64,000 nt of DNA from Kutzneria viridogrisea (GCA_014138725.1 JACJID010000003.1:1054001-1118000); one strand, 5' to 3'. Positions 41,202-50,025 are shown, counted from the first letter of the stretch. The notes: generated by a model from the letters alone, not told the origin. Numbers and translations: made by a program.

Positions 41202-41831
41202 CTAGCTCTGCGCGGACAGCTTCCGGTAGGGAAGCACGTCGTCGATGATCCCGTAGGCCTTGGCCTGCTCGGCCGTCAGGATCTTGTCGCGGTCGATGTC
41301 CTCACGGACCTGCTCGGCCGACCGGTTCGTGTGCCTGGCCAGCGTGGTCTCCAGGGCGGTGCGGACCCGCTGGATCTCGTTGGCCTGGATCTCCAGGTCG
41401 GACACCTGGCCGTAGAGGCCCTCGGTGGCCGGCTGGTGGATCAGGATCCGGGCGTTGGGCAGCGCGTAGCGCTTGCCGGGGGTGCCCGCGGCCAGCAGCA
41501 CGGCTGCGGCCGAGGCGGCCTGCCCCAGACAGAACGTCTGGATGTCCGGACGCACGTACTGCATCGTGTCGTAGATGGCCATCAGCGAGGTGAACGAGCC
41601 ACCGGGCGAGTTGATGTACATGGTGATGTCGCGGTCGGGGTCGACCGACTCCAGGTACATGATCTGCGCCATCACGTCGTTGGCCGACGCGTCGTCGATC
41701 TGCACCCCGAGGAAGATGATGCGCTCCTCGAAGAGCTTGTTGTACGGGTTGGACTCCTTGACCCCGTAGCTGGTGCGCTCGACGAACGACGGCAGCACGT
41801 AGCGGGACTGGAGTGGCTGGAACTGGCTCAC
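41202..41831 (-). CDS. clpP: ATP-dependent Clp protease proteolytic subunit (ClpP2 type)
   Basis: A 209-residue serine protease. Catalytic Ser is in GQAASAAAV, His in [12 protein letters not shown] and Asp in [23 protein letters not shown]...DRDKIL. The sequence follows the ClpP2 paralogue ([24 protein letters not shown]-like start and [10 protein letters not shown]), not ClpP1. Start GTG 41831, with AGGAG 6-7 nt upstream. The usual actinobacterial order is tig-clpP1-clpP2-clpX. Here no clpP1 lies between tig and this gene: the 128-bp gap holds only a terminator. Confidence 0.95.
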   Translation of the reverse strand: MSQFQPLQSRYVLPSFVERTSYGVKESNPYNKLFEERIIFLGVQIDDASANDVMAQIMYLESVDPDRDITMYINSPGGSFTSLMAIYDTMQYVRPDIQTFCLGQAASAAAVLLAAGTPGKRYALPNARILIHQPATEGLYGQVSDLEIQANEIQRVRTALETTLARHTNRSAEQVREDIDRDKILTAEQAKAYGIIDDVLPYRKLSAQS

Positions 41832-41908
41832 TGAAAACTCCTGGCGTCGCTTGTCGCTTGATCGAGCTGGCCGGCCCTCGGGGCCGCCTGACGTGCCCTC
41901 GACTTTAA

Positions 41909-41950
41909 CGAACGCGGGCGGCGTCGATGCTCCGACACCGCCCGCGTTCG
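41909..41950 (-). terminator. Terminator after tig
   Basis: 18-bp arms, CGAACGCGGGCGGCGTCG at 41909 and its partner ending at 41950, with one mismatch and a 6-nt loop, followed on the minus strand by a short A/T-containing tail (CGTTAAAGTC). Confidence 0.7.
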
Positions 41951-41959
41951 CTCAGGGCG

Positions 41960-43324
41960 TCACGCCTGCTCGGCGGCCTCGTCCTGGCCCTGCGCCGCCT
42001 CGTCGGCGGCGCCGAACAGCTCGGTGAGGTCCACCGTGCCGCCCGCGCCGTCGGTGACCGTGGCCTGGCGCACGACCGTGGCCAGCGCCTTGCCGCGGCG
42101 CACCTCGGCGAAGATCGCGCCGAGCTGGCCGGCCTGCTGGGCGCGCTGCACGTACTCGTCCGGGCTGACCCCGAAGCGCTGGGCCTGGTAGACGATGCGC
42201 TCGGACAGCTCCGCGTCGTTGACCTGGACCTGGTTCACGTCGGCGATGGCGTCCAGCACGAGCTGGGTCTTGACGGCCTGCTCGGCGGCGGTGCGCACCT
42301 CGGCCTCGAACTCGTCCTTGGTCTGCCCCTGCTCGGTCAGCCAGGCGTCGAACTTCGCCTCGTCGTGGTCGAAGGCGTGCACGGCGTCGTGCTTGCGGGT
42401 GTCCACCTCGGCGGTGACCACGGCCTCCGGCAGCGGCACCTCGGTGGCCTCCAGCAGGGCCTCCAGCACCTTGTCGCGGGCCTGCACGCCCTGCTGCATG
42501 CGGTGCACCCGACCCAGCCGCTCACGCAGGTCGGCCTTGAGCTCCTCGAGGGTGTCGAACTCGCTCGCCAGCTGGGCGAACTCGTCGTCGGCCTCGGGCA
42601 GCTGACGCTCCTTGACGGTGCTGACCACGGCGCTGACCTCGGCCTCGCGGCCCTCGAACTCGCCCGCGACCAGCTTGGTGGTGAAGGTCTTGGTCTCACC
42701 GGCGGTGGCGCCGATCAGGGCGTCGTCGATGCCCTCCACGAGCTGGCCGGAGCCGATCTCGTAGGACAGGCCGGCGGTGCGGGCCTCCTCGACCTCGGCG
42801 CCGTCCACGGTGGCCGACAGGTCCACGACCACGAAGTCGCCGGACTGGGCGGGGCGATCCACCCCGGTCAGCGTGCCGAACCGGGCGCGCAGCTCGTCGA
42901 GCTGGGTGTCCACGTCGGAGTCGCTGGTCTCCACCTCGTCCACCGTGACGGACAGGCCGTCGAAGGCGGGCAGGGTGATCTCCGGGCGGATGTCGACCTC
43001 GGCGGTGAAGGCCAGGTGCTCGCCGTCCTCGATCTTGGTGACCTCGATGTCCGGACGGCCCAGCGCGCGCACCTCGCCCGCGTTGACGGCCTCCATGTAC
43101 TTGGCCGGGATCGCCTCGTTGACGACCTCGTCCAGGACCGGGGCGCGGCCGATGCGGGACTCCAGCACGCGGGCGGGTGCCTTGCCGGGGCGGAAGCCGG
43201 GGATGCGGACCTGCTGCGCCAGCTTGCGGTAGGCGCGGTCGAAGTTGGGCTTCAGCTCGTCGAACGGCACCTCGACGTTGATCCGGACCCTGGTCGGGCT
43301 CAGCTGCTCGACGGTGCTCTTCAA
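41960..43324 (-). CDS. tig: Trigger factor
   Basis: A 454-residue ribosome-associated chaperone and prolyl isomerase. The ribosome-binding N-domain has the signature GFRPGKAP (residues about 44-51), the FKBP-like domain starts near residue 160 (QSGDFVVVDLSATVDG) and the C-domain is helical. The start is TTG at 43324, with GAGGAG 6 nt upstream. It ends in an Ala/Glu-rich tail. It heads a Clp protease block but is separated from clpP by a terminator. Confidence 0.95.
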   Translation of the reverse strand: MKSTVEQLSPTRVRINVEVPFDELKPNFDRAYRKLAQQVRIPGFRPGKAPARVLESRIGRAPVLDEVVNEAIPAKYMEAVNAGEVRALGRPDIEVTKIEDGEHLAFTAEVDIRPEITLPAFDGLSVTVDEVETSDSDVDTQLDELRARFGTLTGVDRPAQSGDFVVVDLSATVDGAEVEEARTAGLSYEIGSGQLVEGIDDALIGATAGETKTFTTKLVAGEFEGREAEVSAVVSTVKERQLPEADDEFAQLASEFDTLEELKADLRERLGRVHRMQQGVQARDKVLEALLEATEVPLPEAVVTAEVDTRKHDAVHAFDHDEAKFDAWLTEQGQTKDEFEAEVRTAAEQAVKTQLVLDAIADVNQVQVNDAELSERIVYQAQRFGVSPDEYVQRAQQAGQLGAIFAEVRRGKALATVVRQATVTDGAGGTVDLTELFGAADEAAQGQDEAAEQA

Positions 43325-43467
43325 CGTGGTCTCCTCGTACGAACAAATGGCGTGTCTGAACGGCCCGGAGCACCAGGACGCACGCCGGGATTTCTGGACA
43401 AGTCTAGGCCGAGCCCGCGCAGCCGGGATCCGGGGTCCCGCACCTGGCCCGCGTCACCCGCCACCGG

Positions 43468-43520
43468 GGGTCCAGGGGGCTCGCCCCCTGGCGGGGGCGT
43501 GGGGGCCCGGCCCCCACAGC
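43468..43520. repeat. GC-rich intergenic palindromic repeat, copy 2
   Basis: Two nested G/C hairpins (CAGGGGGCTCGCCCCCTG, then GTGGGGGCCCGGCCCCCAC) in the tig-tRNA-Pro spacer, the same architecture as 4793-4842. Confidence 0.5.
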
Positions 43521-43575
43521 AATGACGGACGAGGCCGCTCGCGTTCTCCGCGAGCACACCTGTCCCACTCGACCG

Positions 43576-43649
43576 TCGGGGTGGCGGGATTTGAACCCAC
43601 GGCCCCTCGCTCCCAAAGCGAGTGCGCTACCAAACTGCGCCACACCCCG
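43576..43649 (-). tRNA. tRNA-Pro (anticodon TGG)
   Basis: A complete cloverleaf on the minus strand: acceptor CGGGGTG pairs with CACCCCG, D arm GCGCAGTTTGGTAGCGC, anticodon arm CTCGCTTTGGGAGCGAG with TGG, and T arm GTGGGTTCAAATCCCGC. The discriminator A is at 43576 and CCA is not encoded. Confidence 0.95.
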
Positions 43650-43734
43650 CCGCACCACCTCGTGGGGTGGTGCGCGTGGAGAGAGTAGCGCGACCCGGTA
43701 AGCTCCCGCATGCACCCGGTGCTTCCGGGGGCGT

Positions 43735-43808
43735 GCGGGTGTAGCTCAATGGCAGAGCCCCAGCCTTCCAAGCTGGTCATGCGGGTTCGATTCCCGTCAC
43801 CCGCTCCA
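43735..43808 (+). tRNA. tRNA-Gly (anticodon TCC), integration target
   Basis: Cloverleaf with acceptor GCGGGTG/CACCCGC, D arm GCTCAATGGCAGAGC, anticodon loop CTTCCAA with TCC, and T arm GCGGGTTCGATTCCCGT. The discriminator is T at 43805 and CCA is encoded at 43806-43808. The 3' half (from 43764) is duplicated at 59730-59775. The element therefore used this gene as attB and kept the tRNA intact. Confidence 0.95.
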
Positions 43809-43809
43809 C
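43764..43809 (+). other. attL core (46 bp)
   Basis: It runs from the anticodon loop of tRNA-Gly through the encoded CCA plus one base (CCTTCCAAGCTGGTC... to ...CCGCTCCAC). It is identical to 59730-59775; the flanking bases differ on both sides, which sets the limits. Confidence 0.93.
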
Positions 43810-43827
43810 ACTTCCCTCGCACGTCAG

Positions 43828-43860
43828 AAGGGGTGCCCCCATGTCCGGGTGGCACCCCTT
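43828..43860. terminator. Hairpin between tRNA-Gly and integrase
   Basis: AAGGGGTGCC (43828-43837) pairs perfectly with GGCACCCCTT (43851-43860). It lies after the tRNA and after the convergent int stop, so it may stop both transcripts. Confidence 0.55.
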
Positions 43861-43881
43861 CCTCGTGTCCGGACCGCCCAC

Positions 43882-43902
43882 GTGCGATTAGCGTGCGACT
43901 AG
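43882..43902. promoter_or_regulatory. Putative integrase arm-type sites, left end
   Basis: Two tandem 10-mers, GTGCGATTAG and GTGCGACTAG, 11 bp apart, 73 bp inside the attL core. The same pair type occurs 83 bp inside attR. Spacing and position fit arm-binding sites of a tyrosine recombinase. Confidence 0.55.
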
Positions 43903-45140
43903 CTCACGGGCACCAGCACGCCCGCCGCGCCGTCCTCCGGGTCGCTGACCCCCGGCGATCGGGACGAGGTGATCCGCTTGTCCAGCGCGTTGGCGATCTC
44001 CCGGTCGCGCTCACTGGTCGCGTGCTGGTAGATCAACGCCGCCCGGACGCTCGCGTGCCCCATCCGGTGCATCAACTCGCGCGTGGTCGCCCCGGAGGCA
44101 GCCGCGAGCATGTTTCCTGTGTGGCGCAGGTCATGAAAATGGAATCCCTCCGGCAGCCCCGCCGACTTGAGCACCACCGTCCACTTCACCGACTTGCGCC
44201 AGTTGCCCCGCTTGAGCGCCGCCCCCTTCTCCCCCGTGAACACCAGCGCCTCAGGCCCGGCCTTCACGAACCGCGCCAGGTGCCGCCGGAGATCCGGCGT
44301 GACGCTCGCGGGAAGCGCCACCGTACGCACGCCCGCCGCCGACTTCGTGGGACCGGCGACGAGCTGGCCGCTGCTGAGCTGAGCCAGCCGCCGTGGAACA
44401 CGCAGTAACACCGGCTCGTCATCGATCAGCACCCGACGATCAGCCCCAGCGGCGATCTCCTCAGCGGTCGGCCGCCGCTTCTCAGGCAACTGGACGTCAG
44501 ACCGGCGAAGGGCGATCAACTCACCCCAACGCAGCCCGCTGAACCCAGCGGCGAGGATCAAGGCCCGGAAGCGGACTGGGACCAGATCGGCCAGCGCGAA
44601 GACCTGAGTGATCGACGCCGTTGGCCGCTCCGGGCTGTGCTCCTGATCCGCTCCCTTGATCCGGCAAGGATTCCGCTTGATCTTCCCGTCATCAACAGCC
44701 GTGTACATGATCGATCGCAGCAGCTTGTACGCCTTCGCCGCCCGGATCTCCGAGCGCCCCTCCTCAAGCAGCGTCGCCCGCCACGTCCGGACCGTTTCCG
44801 TCGAGATCTCCCCGAGCAGCTTGCCGCCCAAGTACGGCGCGATGTGCAATCGGAACGCCCGCGCGTGTTCTTCGCGGGTGCGGACTCCAAGCCTGCGCTC
44901 AGCGATCCACCTCGTACCGTAGGCATTCAGCGTGACCTTGCTCAGCAACGGATCAAGCCAGTCGCCACGGAGCATGTCGGCTTCGATGACTGACAGCCAC
45001 TGCTCGGCATCGCGCTTGGTGGCAAACGTGTGCGGGGCGTACCGGCGCTGCGCGTCCGGCCCGAGGTAGCTCGCCTGATGTCGGCCTGACGGCAGCTCAC
45101 GAGTCGACCCGAACCGCCGACGTCCCTTCTTGTTCGCCAT
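43899..45140 (-). CDS. int: Tyrosine-type site-specific integrase
   Basis: A 413-residue phage-type integrase that should recombine attP with tRNA-Gly attB. It has an N-terminal arm-binding AP2-like part (residues 1-60), a SAM-like core-binding domain (60-165) and a catalytic domain. Catalytic residues: Arg in GFSGLRWGELIAL, HDLRHTG (His-x-x-Arg), His in RMGHASV and Tyr in ALIYQHAT. The start overlaps the xis stop (TGATG). It is the last gene of the operon, next to attL, as in pSAM2. Confidence 0.95.
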   Translation of the reverse strand: MANKKGRRRFGSTRELPSGRHQASYLGPDAQRRYAPHTFATKRDAEQWLSVIEADMLRGDWLDPLLSKVTLNAYGTRWIAERRLGVRTREEHARAFRLHIAPYLGGKLLGEISTETVRTWRATLLEEGRSEIRAAKAYKLLRSIMYTAVDDGKIKRNPCRIKGADQEHSPERPTASITQVFALADLVPVRFRALILAAGFSGLRWGELIALRRSDVQLPEKRRPTAEEIAAGADRRVLIDDEPVLLRVPRRLAQLSSGQLVAGPTKSAAGVRTVALPASVTPDLRRHLARFVKAGPEALVFTGEKGAALKRGNWRKSVKWTVVLKSAGLPEGFHFHDLRHTGNMLAAASGATTRELMHRMGHASVRAALIYQHATSERDREIANALDKRITSSRSPGVSDPEDGAAGVLVPVS

Positions 45141-45343
45141 CACAGCACCGTCCAGTTCCTGGCCGACGTGATCGGATCGACCCGGCCCGCTGCGATGAAA
45201 TCGTCCACTTCGGACCGCTTCAACCGGACCAGTCGGCCCACGCGGTAGAACGGGATGCGCCGTTCAGAGATCAACCGCCGTACGAACCGGACGGTGATGC
45301 TCATGTACTCAGCCGCTTCCTGAACCGTGAAGTGCTCTTTCAT
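45140..45343 (-). CDS. xis: Excisionase, MerR-like helix-turn-helix
   Basis: A 67-residue winged-helix protein of the AlpA/excisionase type (FTVQEAAEYMSITVRFVRRL, then YRVGRLVRLKRSEVDDFI). It should bend DNA at the att sites and favour excision. The start overlaps the rep stop (ATGA), and the int start overlaps its own stop, so rep-xis-int are translationally coupled as in pSAM2. Confidence 0.92.
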   Translation of the reverse strand: MKEHFTVQEAAEYMSITVRFVRRLISERRIPFYRVGRLVRLKRSEVDDFIAAGRVDPITSARNWTVL

Positions 45344-46689
45344 CGGTGCACCCCTCCTTGCTTTCCTTGGCGTTGCAGGCGTTGGCGTTCGGCGATGCCG
45401 TGCGCCAGCTCGTGTTCGGCCTCGTCGCGATAGCCGATGCCGGTGAAGTTCCAGTGGTTGACCACGACCACCGCGTCCCGGTCGACGCCGAGGCGGTCCA
45501 GGGCCTGATCGGCGCGGTACTCGGCGCGCTCACCACGAATGGCCTTGAACGTCGTGCTGTAGTGCTTGGACTTGGTCAGGAAGTGACCGCGGAACGCCAA
45601 CATGTGTGCCCAGCGTCGCAGGCCGATTTCGTCGTACTGGGCCAGGCCGCCGAGGTCCCAGGCGGTTTGGATGATCCGCCGGTGATGCGGCGAGACGTCC
45701 AGGTGGTCGATGTCGACTTGTCCCCGGATCGGCCGGTCCGCCGCCTCACTGGTCCCGGTGCCCTTGGTGGCGTACTTGGCCACGTAGGAGGCCAGCCGCT
45801 GGTCGGAGATCACCCCAGTGGCATCCTCGACCTCCGCCGCAGCAGCCGGGCGGATGTGCCGGACGTCGACCTGGGTGCCCCACACCAGCGGCAACACCGC
45901 CCCGTCCGGGCGTTCGACCTCGATCCGGACCGCCGCAGCCGCCGCACGGATGCAGTCACCGAGCAGCTCGGCCGTCACCCAGGCCGGAGTCACGTCCACC
46001 GGACCGCCGGGGCCGTCGACGCGGACCATCGCGTGGAAGTGCACCAGGCCCCGCCGCTGGTACTCCGCGACCTTGGCGTAGGACAGCCGGGCGTGGCCGC
46101 GGAACTCCCGCACCGTGATCCCCGCCGCCTGAGCGAGCCTGCGGCGCAGGGCGATGGTGAACCGGTGCCACAGCTTGCCCGCGTGTGCCTGCCACAGCAC
46201 CGACCCGACATAGTCGTAACCGTCTGGGTCGACCGGTGCCCCGATGCGGGTGTCCGCTTCGTGGTGGTACTCCCCGCACCCGGTACACGGGATCGCGCGG
46301 CCACGGGCCGAGGTCCGCCGGTTGTGCACCGCCCCAAACGACGGGGCCGTCAGCGTGGCGAACACCCGGGGCTTGTCGGCCACGGTCACGGGAACGCCCT
46401 TGTCACCGCCGGACAGGCCCGCCCGCATCAGGTGGAACGCATCCGCCGCGTACCGGTCCGAGCAGGTCTGGCAGACCGAGGACCGCCGGTTGCCGCAGGG
46501 GGCGAACAGGTGCCCGGAGCGCTCGGCCAACACCGCCCCGGACAGGTCCTGAACTTGCCAGGCCCCGGTCATGCGGACCGGATGCGCGCAGCCGCCAACC
46601 GCTTCGACCTTGGACCGCCACGCCGTGAAGTCGCTCGACCGGATCCGGCGGGAGATCCGCTCATCCAGGGTCAACGCGGTCACGTCCAC
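45340..46689 (-). CDS. repSA: RepSA-type replication initiator
   Basis: A 449-residue rolling-circle initiator for the excised circle. Zinc-type Cys motifs occur near residues 75-85 (CGNRRSSVCQTCSDRY) and at CTGCGEYHH. The metal-binding His motif is RGLVHFHAMVRVDG. The likely nicking Tyr lies in LASYVAKYATKGTG. GTG 46689 has GGGAGG 7 nt upstream. It is preceded by a strong terminator, so it needs its own promoter in the short spacer or read-through control, fitting regulated replication. Confidence 0.92.
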   Translation of the reverse strand: MDVTALTLDERISRRIRSSDFTAWRSKVEAVGGCAHPVRMTGAWQVQDLSGAVLAERSGHLFAPCGNRRSSVCQTCSDRYAADAFHLMRAGLSGGDKGVPVTVADKPRVFATLTAPSFGAVHNRRTSARGRAIPCTGCGEYHHEADTRIGAPVDPDGYDYVGSVLWQAHAGKLWHRFTIALRRRLAQAAGITVREFRGHARLSYAKVAEYQRRGLVHFHAMVRVDGPGGPVDVTPAWVTAELLGDCIRAAAAAVRIEVERPDGAVLPLVWGTQVDVRHIRPAAAAEVEDATGVISDQRLASYVAKYATKGTGTSEAADRPIRGQVDIDHLDVSPHHRRIIQTAWDLGGLAQYDEIGLRRWAHMLAFRGHFLTKSKHYSTTFKAIRGERAEYRADQALDRLGVDRDAVVVVNHWNFTGIGYRDEAEHELAHGIAERQRLQRQGKQGGVHR

Positions 46690-46721
46690 GAACTACCTCC
46701 CTTGATCAACTTGATTTGGGC

Positions 46722-46762
46722 AAAAAAGGGGCCAGACACGGCGGTTCTGCCGTGCCTGGCCC
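46722..46762 (-). terminator. Strong intrinsic terminator between DUF2637 gene and rep
   Basis: Stem GGGCCAGGCACGGC with GCCGTGTCTGGCCCC (one mismatch), 6-nt loop, then TTTTTT on the minus strand. It would separate transfer genes from rep-xis-int. Confidence 0.85.
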
Positions 46763-46779
46763 TATGGATGGTGCGGGTA

Positions 46780-47424
46780 CTACTGGAGTGCGTGTCCGTT
46801 GTGGACGGACAGCTCGGACAGGATCTGTGCGGCCATCTGGTCAGGGACCCGGACAGCGCGCTGTACGTCAGCGATGGTGGGTGTGCGTCCCTCCTCGCGC
46901 ACTTCGCGGAGAGCATCGGTGATCTTGGCGGCCATCGGTTCCGGCAACCGCACCCGACCCGTAGGCGGAGGCGGAGTCTGGACCGGCCGGGGTGGTGGGG
47001 CTACGGCTGCTGGCTCGGCCACGGGTGCCGGGCTAGCGGCTGGTTCGTCGGGTAGTCGCCGCATGAGCAGCTTGACCACCACCAGGAACCCCAGCGCAGG
47101 CATAGCCGCCACCAGCCAGCCTGCCGGAGAGGGTTCGGCCTCCGCGACCTGTGCGGCCATCTGGACGCCGAAGCCCGCGACCAGGACCAGCACGGGCAGC
47201 GACACCCGGACCTGACGGCCGGTCTGCCGGTCGCGGTGGATCTCGAACGCGGCCACGACCGCGATGCCCTCGATCACGACCGCGTCCGCCCACGCCAACC
47301 AGCCCGCCTGCCCGTGGTGCTGCGCCCAGTCATGGGTGTGGGTGAAGCCCGCCGCCGCGCCGATCAGGCCGAGCACGGCCGCCACGGTGTAGCGGATCAG
47401 GTTGGACACCTTGTGCGCGGACAC
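46780..47424 (-). CDS. DUF2637 membrane protein (Spd-like)
   Basis: A 214-residue protein with four membrane spans in residues 10-130 (the DUF2637 domain, seen in AICE and plasmid spread proteins), a Pro-rich linker (residues 135-165) and a C-terminal helical domain (PEPMAAKITDALREVREEG) resembling a small winged helix. It probably helps intramycelial spread or anchors DNA at the membrane. GTG 47424 with GGGGAGG 9 nt upstream. It is the last gene before the terminator. Confidence 0.85.
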   Translation of the reverse strand: MSAHKVSNLIRYTVAAVLGLIGAAAGFTHTHDWAQHHGQAGWLAWADAVVIEGIAVVAAFEIHRDRQTGRQVRVSLPVLVLVAGFGVQMAAQVAEAEPSPAGWLVAAMPALGFLVVVKLLMRRLPDEPAASPAPVAEPAAVAPPPRPVQTPPPPTGRVRLPEPMAAKITDALREVREEGRTPTIADVQRAVRVPDQMAAQILSELSVHNGHALQ

Positions 47425-47460
47425 GGCCCCGCACCTCCCCTCTATGTCTGTTGTGGACGG

Positions 47461-47853
47461 TTAGAGCACGGGTCGCAGGTGCGACCAGCGCCGCCGCAGC
47501 TTCTCTCCCGCCCCGGTGAGTTTGAGCAGGGTCACCGGCTTGGCGATCACGCCATGTCGGCAGGACACGGTGTCGGACTCCCGCAGGTAGCCCTGCACAC
47601 GGAGACTGTCGAGCAGGCCGTCCGCGTCGGTGTAGCGGCAGTGCTGGTCCCCGTCGACCTCCACCGCCCGCCCCGAGGAGTCCAGCAGCCCGTACCGGCC
47701 GTCGTGTACCTCCACCAGCACCTGGGCCACCAGGTCGACCGAGCCGCCGAGGCCGGAGGGCTGCACGCTGGTCGACGCGACCACAACCGGAGTGACCGTG
47801 ATGTTGGTGTCGCCGAACAGGTCGAGCTGACTCGGGTCAGCCCGCCTGGCCAC
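47461..47853 (-). CDS. AICE hypothetical protein (130 aa)
   Basis: Not recognised. An N-terminal motif ADPSQLDLFGDTN is followed by a C-terminal half that looks like a small winged helix (DADGLLDSLRVQGYL, LKLTGAGEKLRRRW). GTG 47853 is chosen because GGAGG lies 8 nt upstream. It overlaps the upstream gene by 17 bp, so the two are coupled. Confidence 0.7.
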   Translation of the reverse strand: MARRADPSQLDLFGDTNITVTPVVVASTSVQPSGLGGSVDLVAQVLVEVHDGRYGLLDSSGRAVEVDGDQHCRYTDADGLLDSLRVQGYLRESDTVSCRHGVIAKPVTLLKLTGAGEKLRRRWSHLRPVL

Positions 47854-48169
47854 CGCCCTCACCTCCGGTGCGTTGCGCGTGCAGTTCGCGGCCCTTGGCG
47901 GTGAGCACCAGCTGCCGCATCCAGACCGGCTCGTGCTCCCCGTCCGGGATCAGGAACAGCTCCTCACCGTCCTCAACCACGCACCCGGTGCAGTGCAGGT
48001 CCTCCACGATCCCGGCCTCCTGGTGCACACTGCGGAAGACCCCGAAGTCGGGGCCGCCGCCGTCGCTGGTGAAGTACTCCGCCCCGGTGCACGAGCGGAA
48101 CCACGAGCCGCGCGCCAGATCACCCAGCACCTCACCGACCCAGAACGGCGTCACGGGGTAGTCGCTCAC
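47837..48169 (-). CDS. AICE hypothetical protein (110 aa)
   Basis: Not recognised. It starts at GTG 48169 with GAGGAGG 5 nt upstream. The mid part is acidic with Cys residues (WFRSCTGAEY, LHCTGCVVEDGEEL) and the C-terminus is basic (LVLTAKGRELHAQR), reminiscent of a small DNA-binding wing. The frame upstream of the start codes for nothing plausible. Confidence 0.7.
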   Translation of the reverse strand: MSDYPVTPFWVGEVLGDLARGSWFRSCTGAEYFTSDGGGPDFGVFRSVHQEAGIVEDLHCTGCVVEDGEELFLIPDGEHEPVWMRQLVLTAKGRELHAQRTGGEGGGQAG

Positions 48170-48212
48170 GACGTCCTCCTCTCGAATCCTTTGCGGGACA
48201 ACACCTGTGGCG

Positions 48213-48401
48213 TCACGACTCAGCCCGCACGACGCGGACCAGGCCCCACACCACCAGGCCCACGAGCAGCCCGGCCACCAGCGCGACCAGCAGCCCGAAA
48301 GCCAGGTAGGCGACGACCAAGGCGAGCAGCACACCCGCCGAGTACTTCGCCAGCCGGACGACATTGCGCCAGCCGACGCTGACCACCACCAACGGCTTCA
48401 C
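48213..48401 (-). CDS. Small membrane protein (62 aa)
   Basis: One or two strongly hydrophobic segments (AGVLLALVVAYLAFGLLVAL and the following Gly/Val stretch) after a basic N-terminus, ending RVVRAES. GTG 48401 overlaps the upstream stop (GTGA). In this operon position it may belong to the Spd/transfer membrane set, but no family is recognised. Confidence 0.65.
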   Translation of the reverse strand: MKPLVVVSVGWRNVVRLAKYSAGVLLALVVAYLAFGLLVALVAGLLVGLVVWGLVRVVRAES

Positions 48402-48676
48402 GACGTCTCCCGCCAGTTCTCCCAGTGCCGCAGGTCGAGTTCGGTCGCCCAACGCCACGACGGGCAGTGGTCGTCATGCAGCTCACCCAACGGGGACGCC
48501 GCGGAAAGGTCTCCCCACACCGGGGACGCGGGCAGCAGGAACGGGGCTTCGGGGTAGTCGGTGTCCACGACCATCCGAGCTTCCAGCAGTTCGGCCCCGT
48601 ACAGGCACAGTGCCCACACCGAGCCGTCGTCCTGCACCTCAGGAGCGGAGAACACCATCGTGACCGGCTCGTCCAT
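48398..48676 (-). CDS. AICE hypothetical protein (92 aa)
   Basis: An acidic, Trp-rich cytoplasmic protein (DEPVTMVFSAPEVQDDGSVW, C-terminus RHWENWRETS), family not recognised. The ATG at 48676 overlaps the traSA stop (TGATG); GTG 48679 is an alternative. It is part of the coupled transfer operon. Confidence 0.65.
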   Translation of the reverse strand: MDEPVTMVFSAPEVQDDGSVWALCLYGAELLEARMVVDTDYPEAPFLLPASPVWGDLSAASPLGELHDDHCPSWRWATELDLRHWENWRETS

Positions 48677-50025
48677 CACGCCACCACCCGCAGGTTCGAG
48701 CCGGTCACGAACGCGATCAACTCATCGATCTCCGGATCAGTGACATAGGCCGCCCGCACCCGCATGGGGACGCGGGAGCGCTGCCGGATCACGTACCCGA
48801 TCCCCGCCGTGTCCGCCGAGTTCGGGATCTCATCCGCCAACGCGCCACGCTGCCGGGCACCGTCGCCCAACACCATGTCCACGTGTCCGGCCGAGGTCAC
48901 CCGCAGGCAGATCCGGACCGTGAACAGGTCCCGCATGGAGATGTTGTCCTTGGTCGGCTCCTGGACGTAGCCGAGCATCGAATGCCCGGTGGCCCGCCCC
49001 TGGGTGCCGACCACGTTGAGCAGCTTGCGGAACTCCCTCGCCACCGCCATGTCCGCGAACCCCGTCAACGCGGCGATCTCATCGATCAGGAGCAGGTTCA
49101 GCGGCGTCTCGCGGGACGGGGTGAACTTCCGCTTGCCTTGTGCGGCAAGGGTTCGCTGCGTCTGCTCGCAGTCGGCGACGAACTCCCGCGCTACCTCCAG
49201 ACAATCAGCCGTCTCAGCCGCGTACCGGTAGGCGAAGGCCTCCGCCTTGGCCAGCTCCATGCGCTTGGGGTCCAGTACCCAGGGCCGCACGATCCCATCC
49301 CGGATCAACGGCGCGAGCCCGCGCAGCGGACCCCAGGCCAGTGACCCCTTGCCCGAGCCCGAGGCCCCCGCGACCAGCAGATGTTGCCCGAGGAGGGCCT
49401 CACACCAGTCCGTGCCGTACTCGGTGTCCCCCAGGTACAGGCCGCCCAGGTCCACCGCGTCGACATCCCACGGCATATCTGGGGCCGGGATGACCTCGGT
49501 GAACGGCTCCGAGCGCTCGACCACCAGGGCGATCACCTGGGGACGGACCCGCTCCACCGCGACCCGCTCCACCCGCAGCGCGTCCGCCAGCTCGGGCAGC
49601 CGGTCTTCCCACTGGCGTGCGTGCTGGCCAGGGTGCAGCCGCACCCGCACCAGATCAATCGACGGAGACGGAGACTGCACCCGCAGGATGCGCGGGACCC
49701 GCAACTCCCCGGTCTGCCGGTTGGTCGCCACCAGATCGCAGGCGATCAGCGTGTCGCGCCACCGCGACCCGGTGTACCGCGACCACCAGCGCCTCTTCCA
49801 CGCCCGCATCCGAGGCGCCACCAGAGCATCAAACGAACCGGGGTGTGCCCGGTACCAGGCGCCCAGGCCCAGCAGGCCACCGCCGAGCACCCCGCCCGTG
49901 GTCGGCAGGCCCAGCACAACAGCGCTGGCCACCACAGCACCAGGCAGCAGGATGCTGCCGGGGTGTCGCGCCGTCCAGGTGATCGCCCGCGCTTCCGTAC
50001 CCAGTTTTCGTGTCGTGTTCCTCAT
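48676..50025 (-). CDS. traSA: FtsK/SpoIIIE-type DNA translocase (TraSA)
   Basis: The 449-residue transfer ATPase of the element. Two membrane segments (residues about 20-60) are followed by a RecA-like motor with Walker A GASGSGKGS and Walker B LLLIDEIAAL. The C-terminal region (RSRVPMRVRAAYVTD) includes the usual winged-helix-like end. Such proteins move double-stranded DNA between mycelia. ATG 50025 has GGAGGAGG 8 nt upstream, so the longer frame to 50064 is not used. It sits mid-operon. Confidence 0.93.
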   Translation of the reverse strand: MRNTTRKLGTEARAITWTARHPGSILLPGAVVASAVVLGLPTTGGVLGGGLLGLGAWYRAHPGSFDALVAPRMRAWKRRWWSRYTGSRWRDTLIACDLVATNRQTGELRVPRILRVQSPSPSIDLVRVRLHPGQHARQWEDRLPELADALRVERVAVERVRPQVIALVVERSEPFTEVIPAPDMPWDVDAVDLGGLYLGDTEYGTDWCEALLGQHLLVAGASGSGKGSLAWGPLRGLAPLIRDGIVRPWVLDPKRMELAKAEAFAYRYAAETADCLEVAREFVADCEQTQRTLAAQGKRKFTPSRETPLNLLLIDEIAALTGFADMAVAREFRKLLNVVGTQGRATGHSMLGYVQEPTKDNISMRDLFTVRICLRVTSAGHVDMVLGDGARQRGALADEIPNSADTAGIGYVIRQRSRVPMRVRAAYVTDPEIDELIAFVTGSNLRVVA

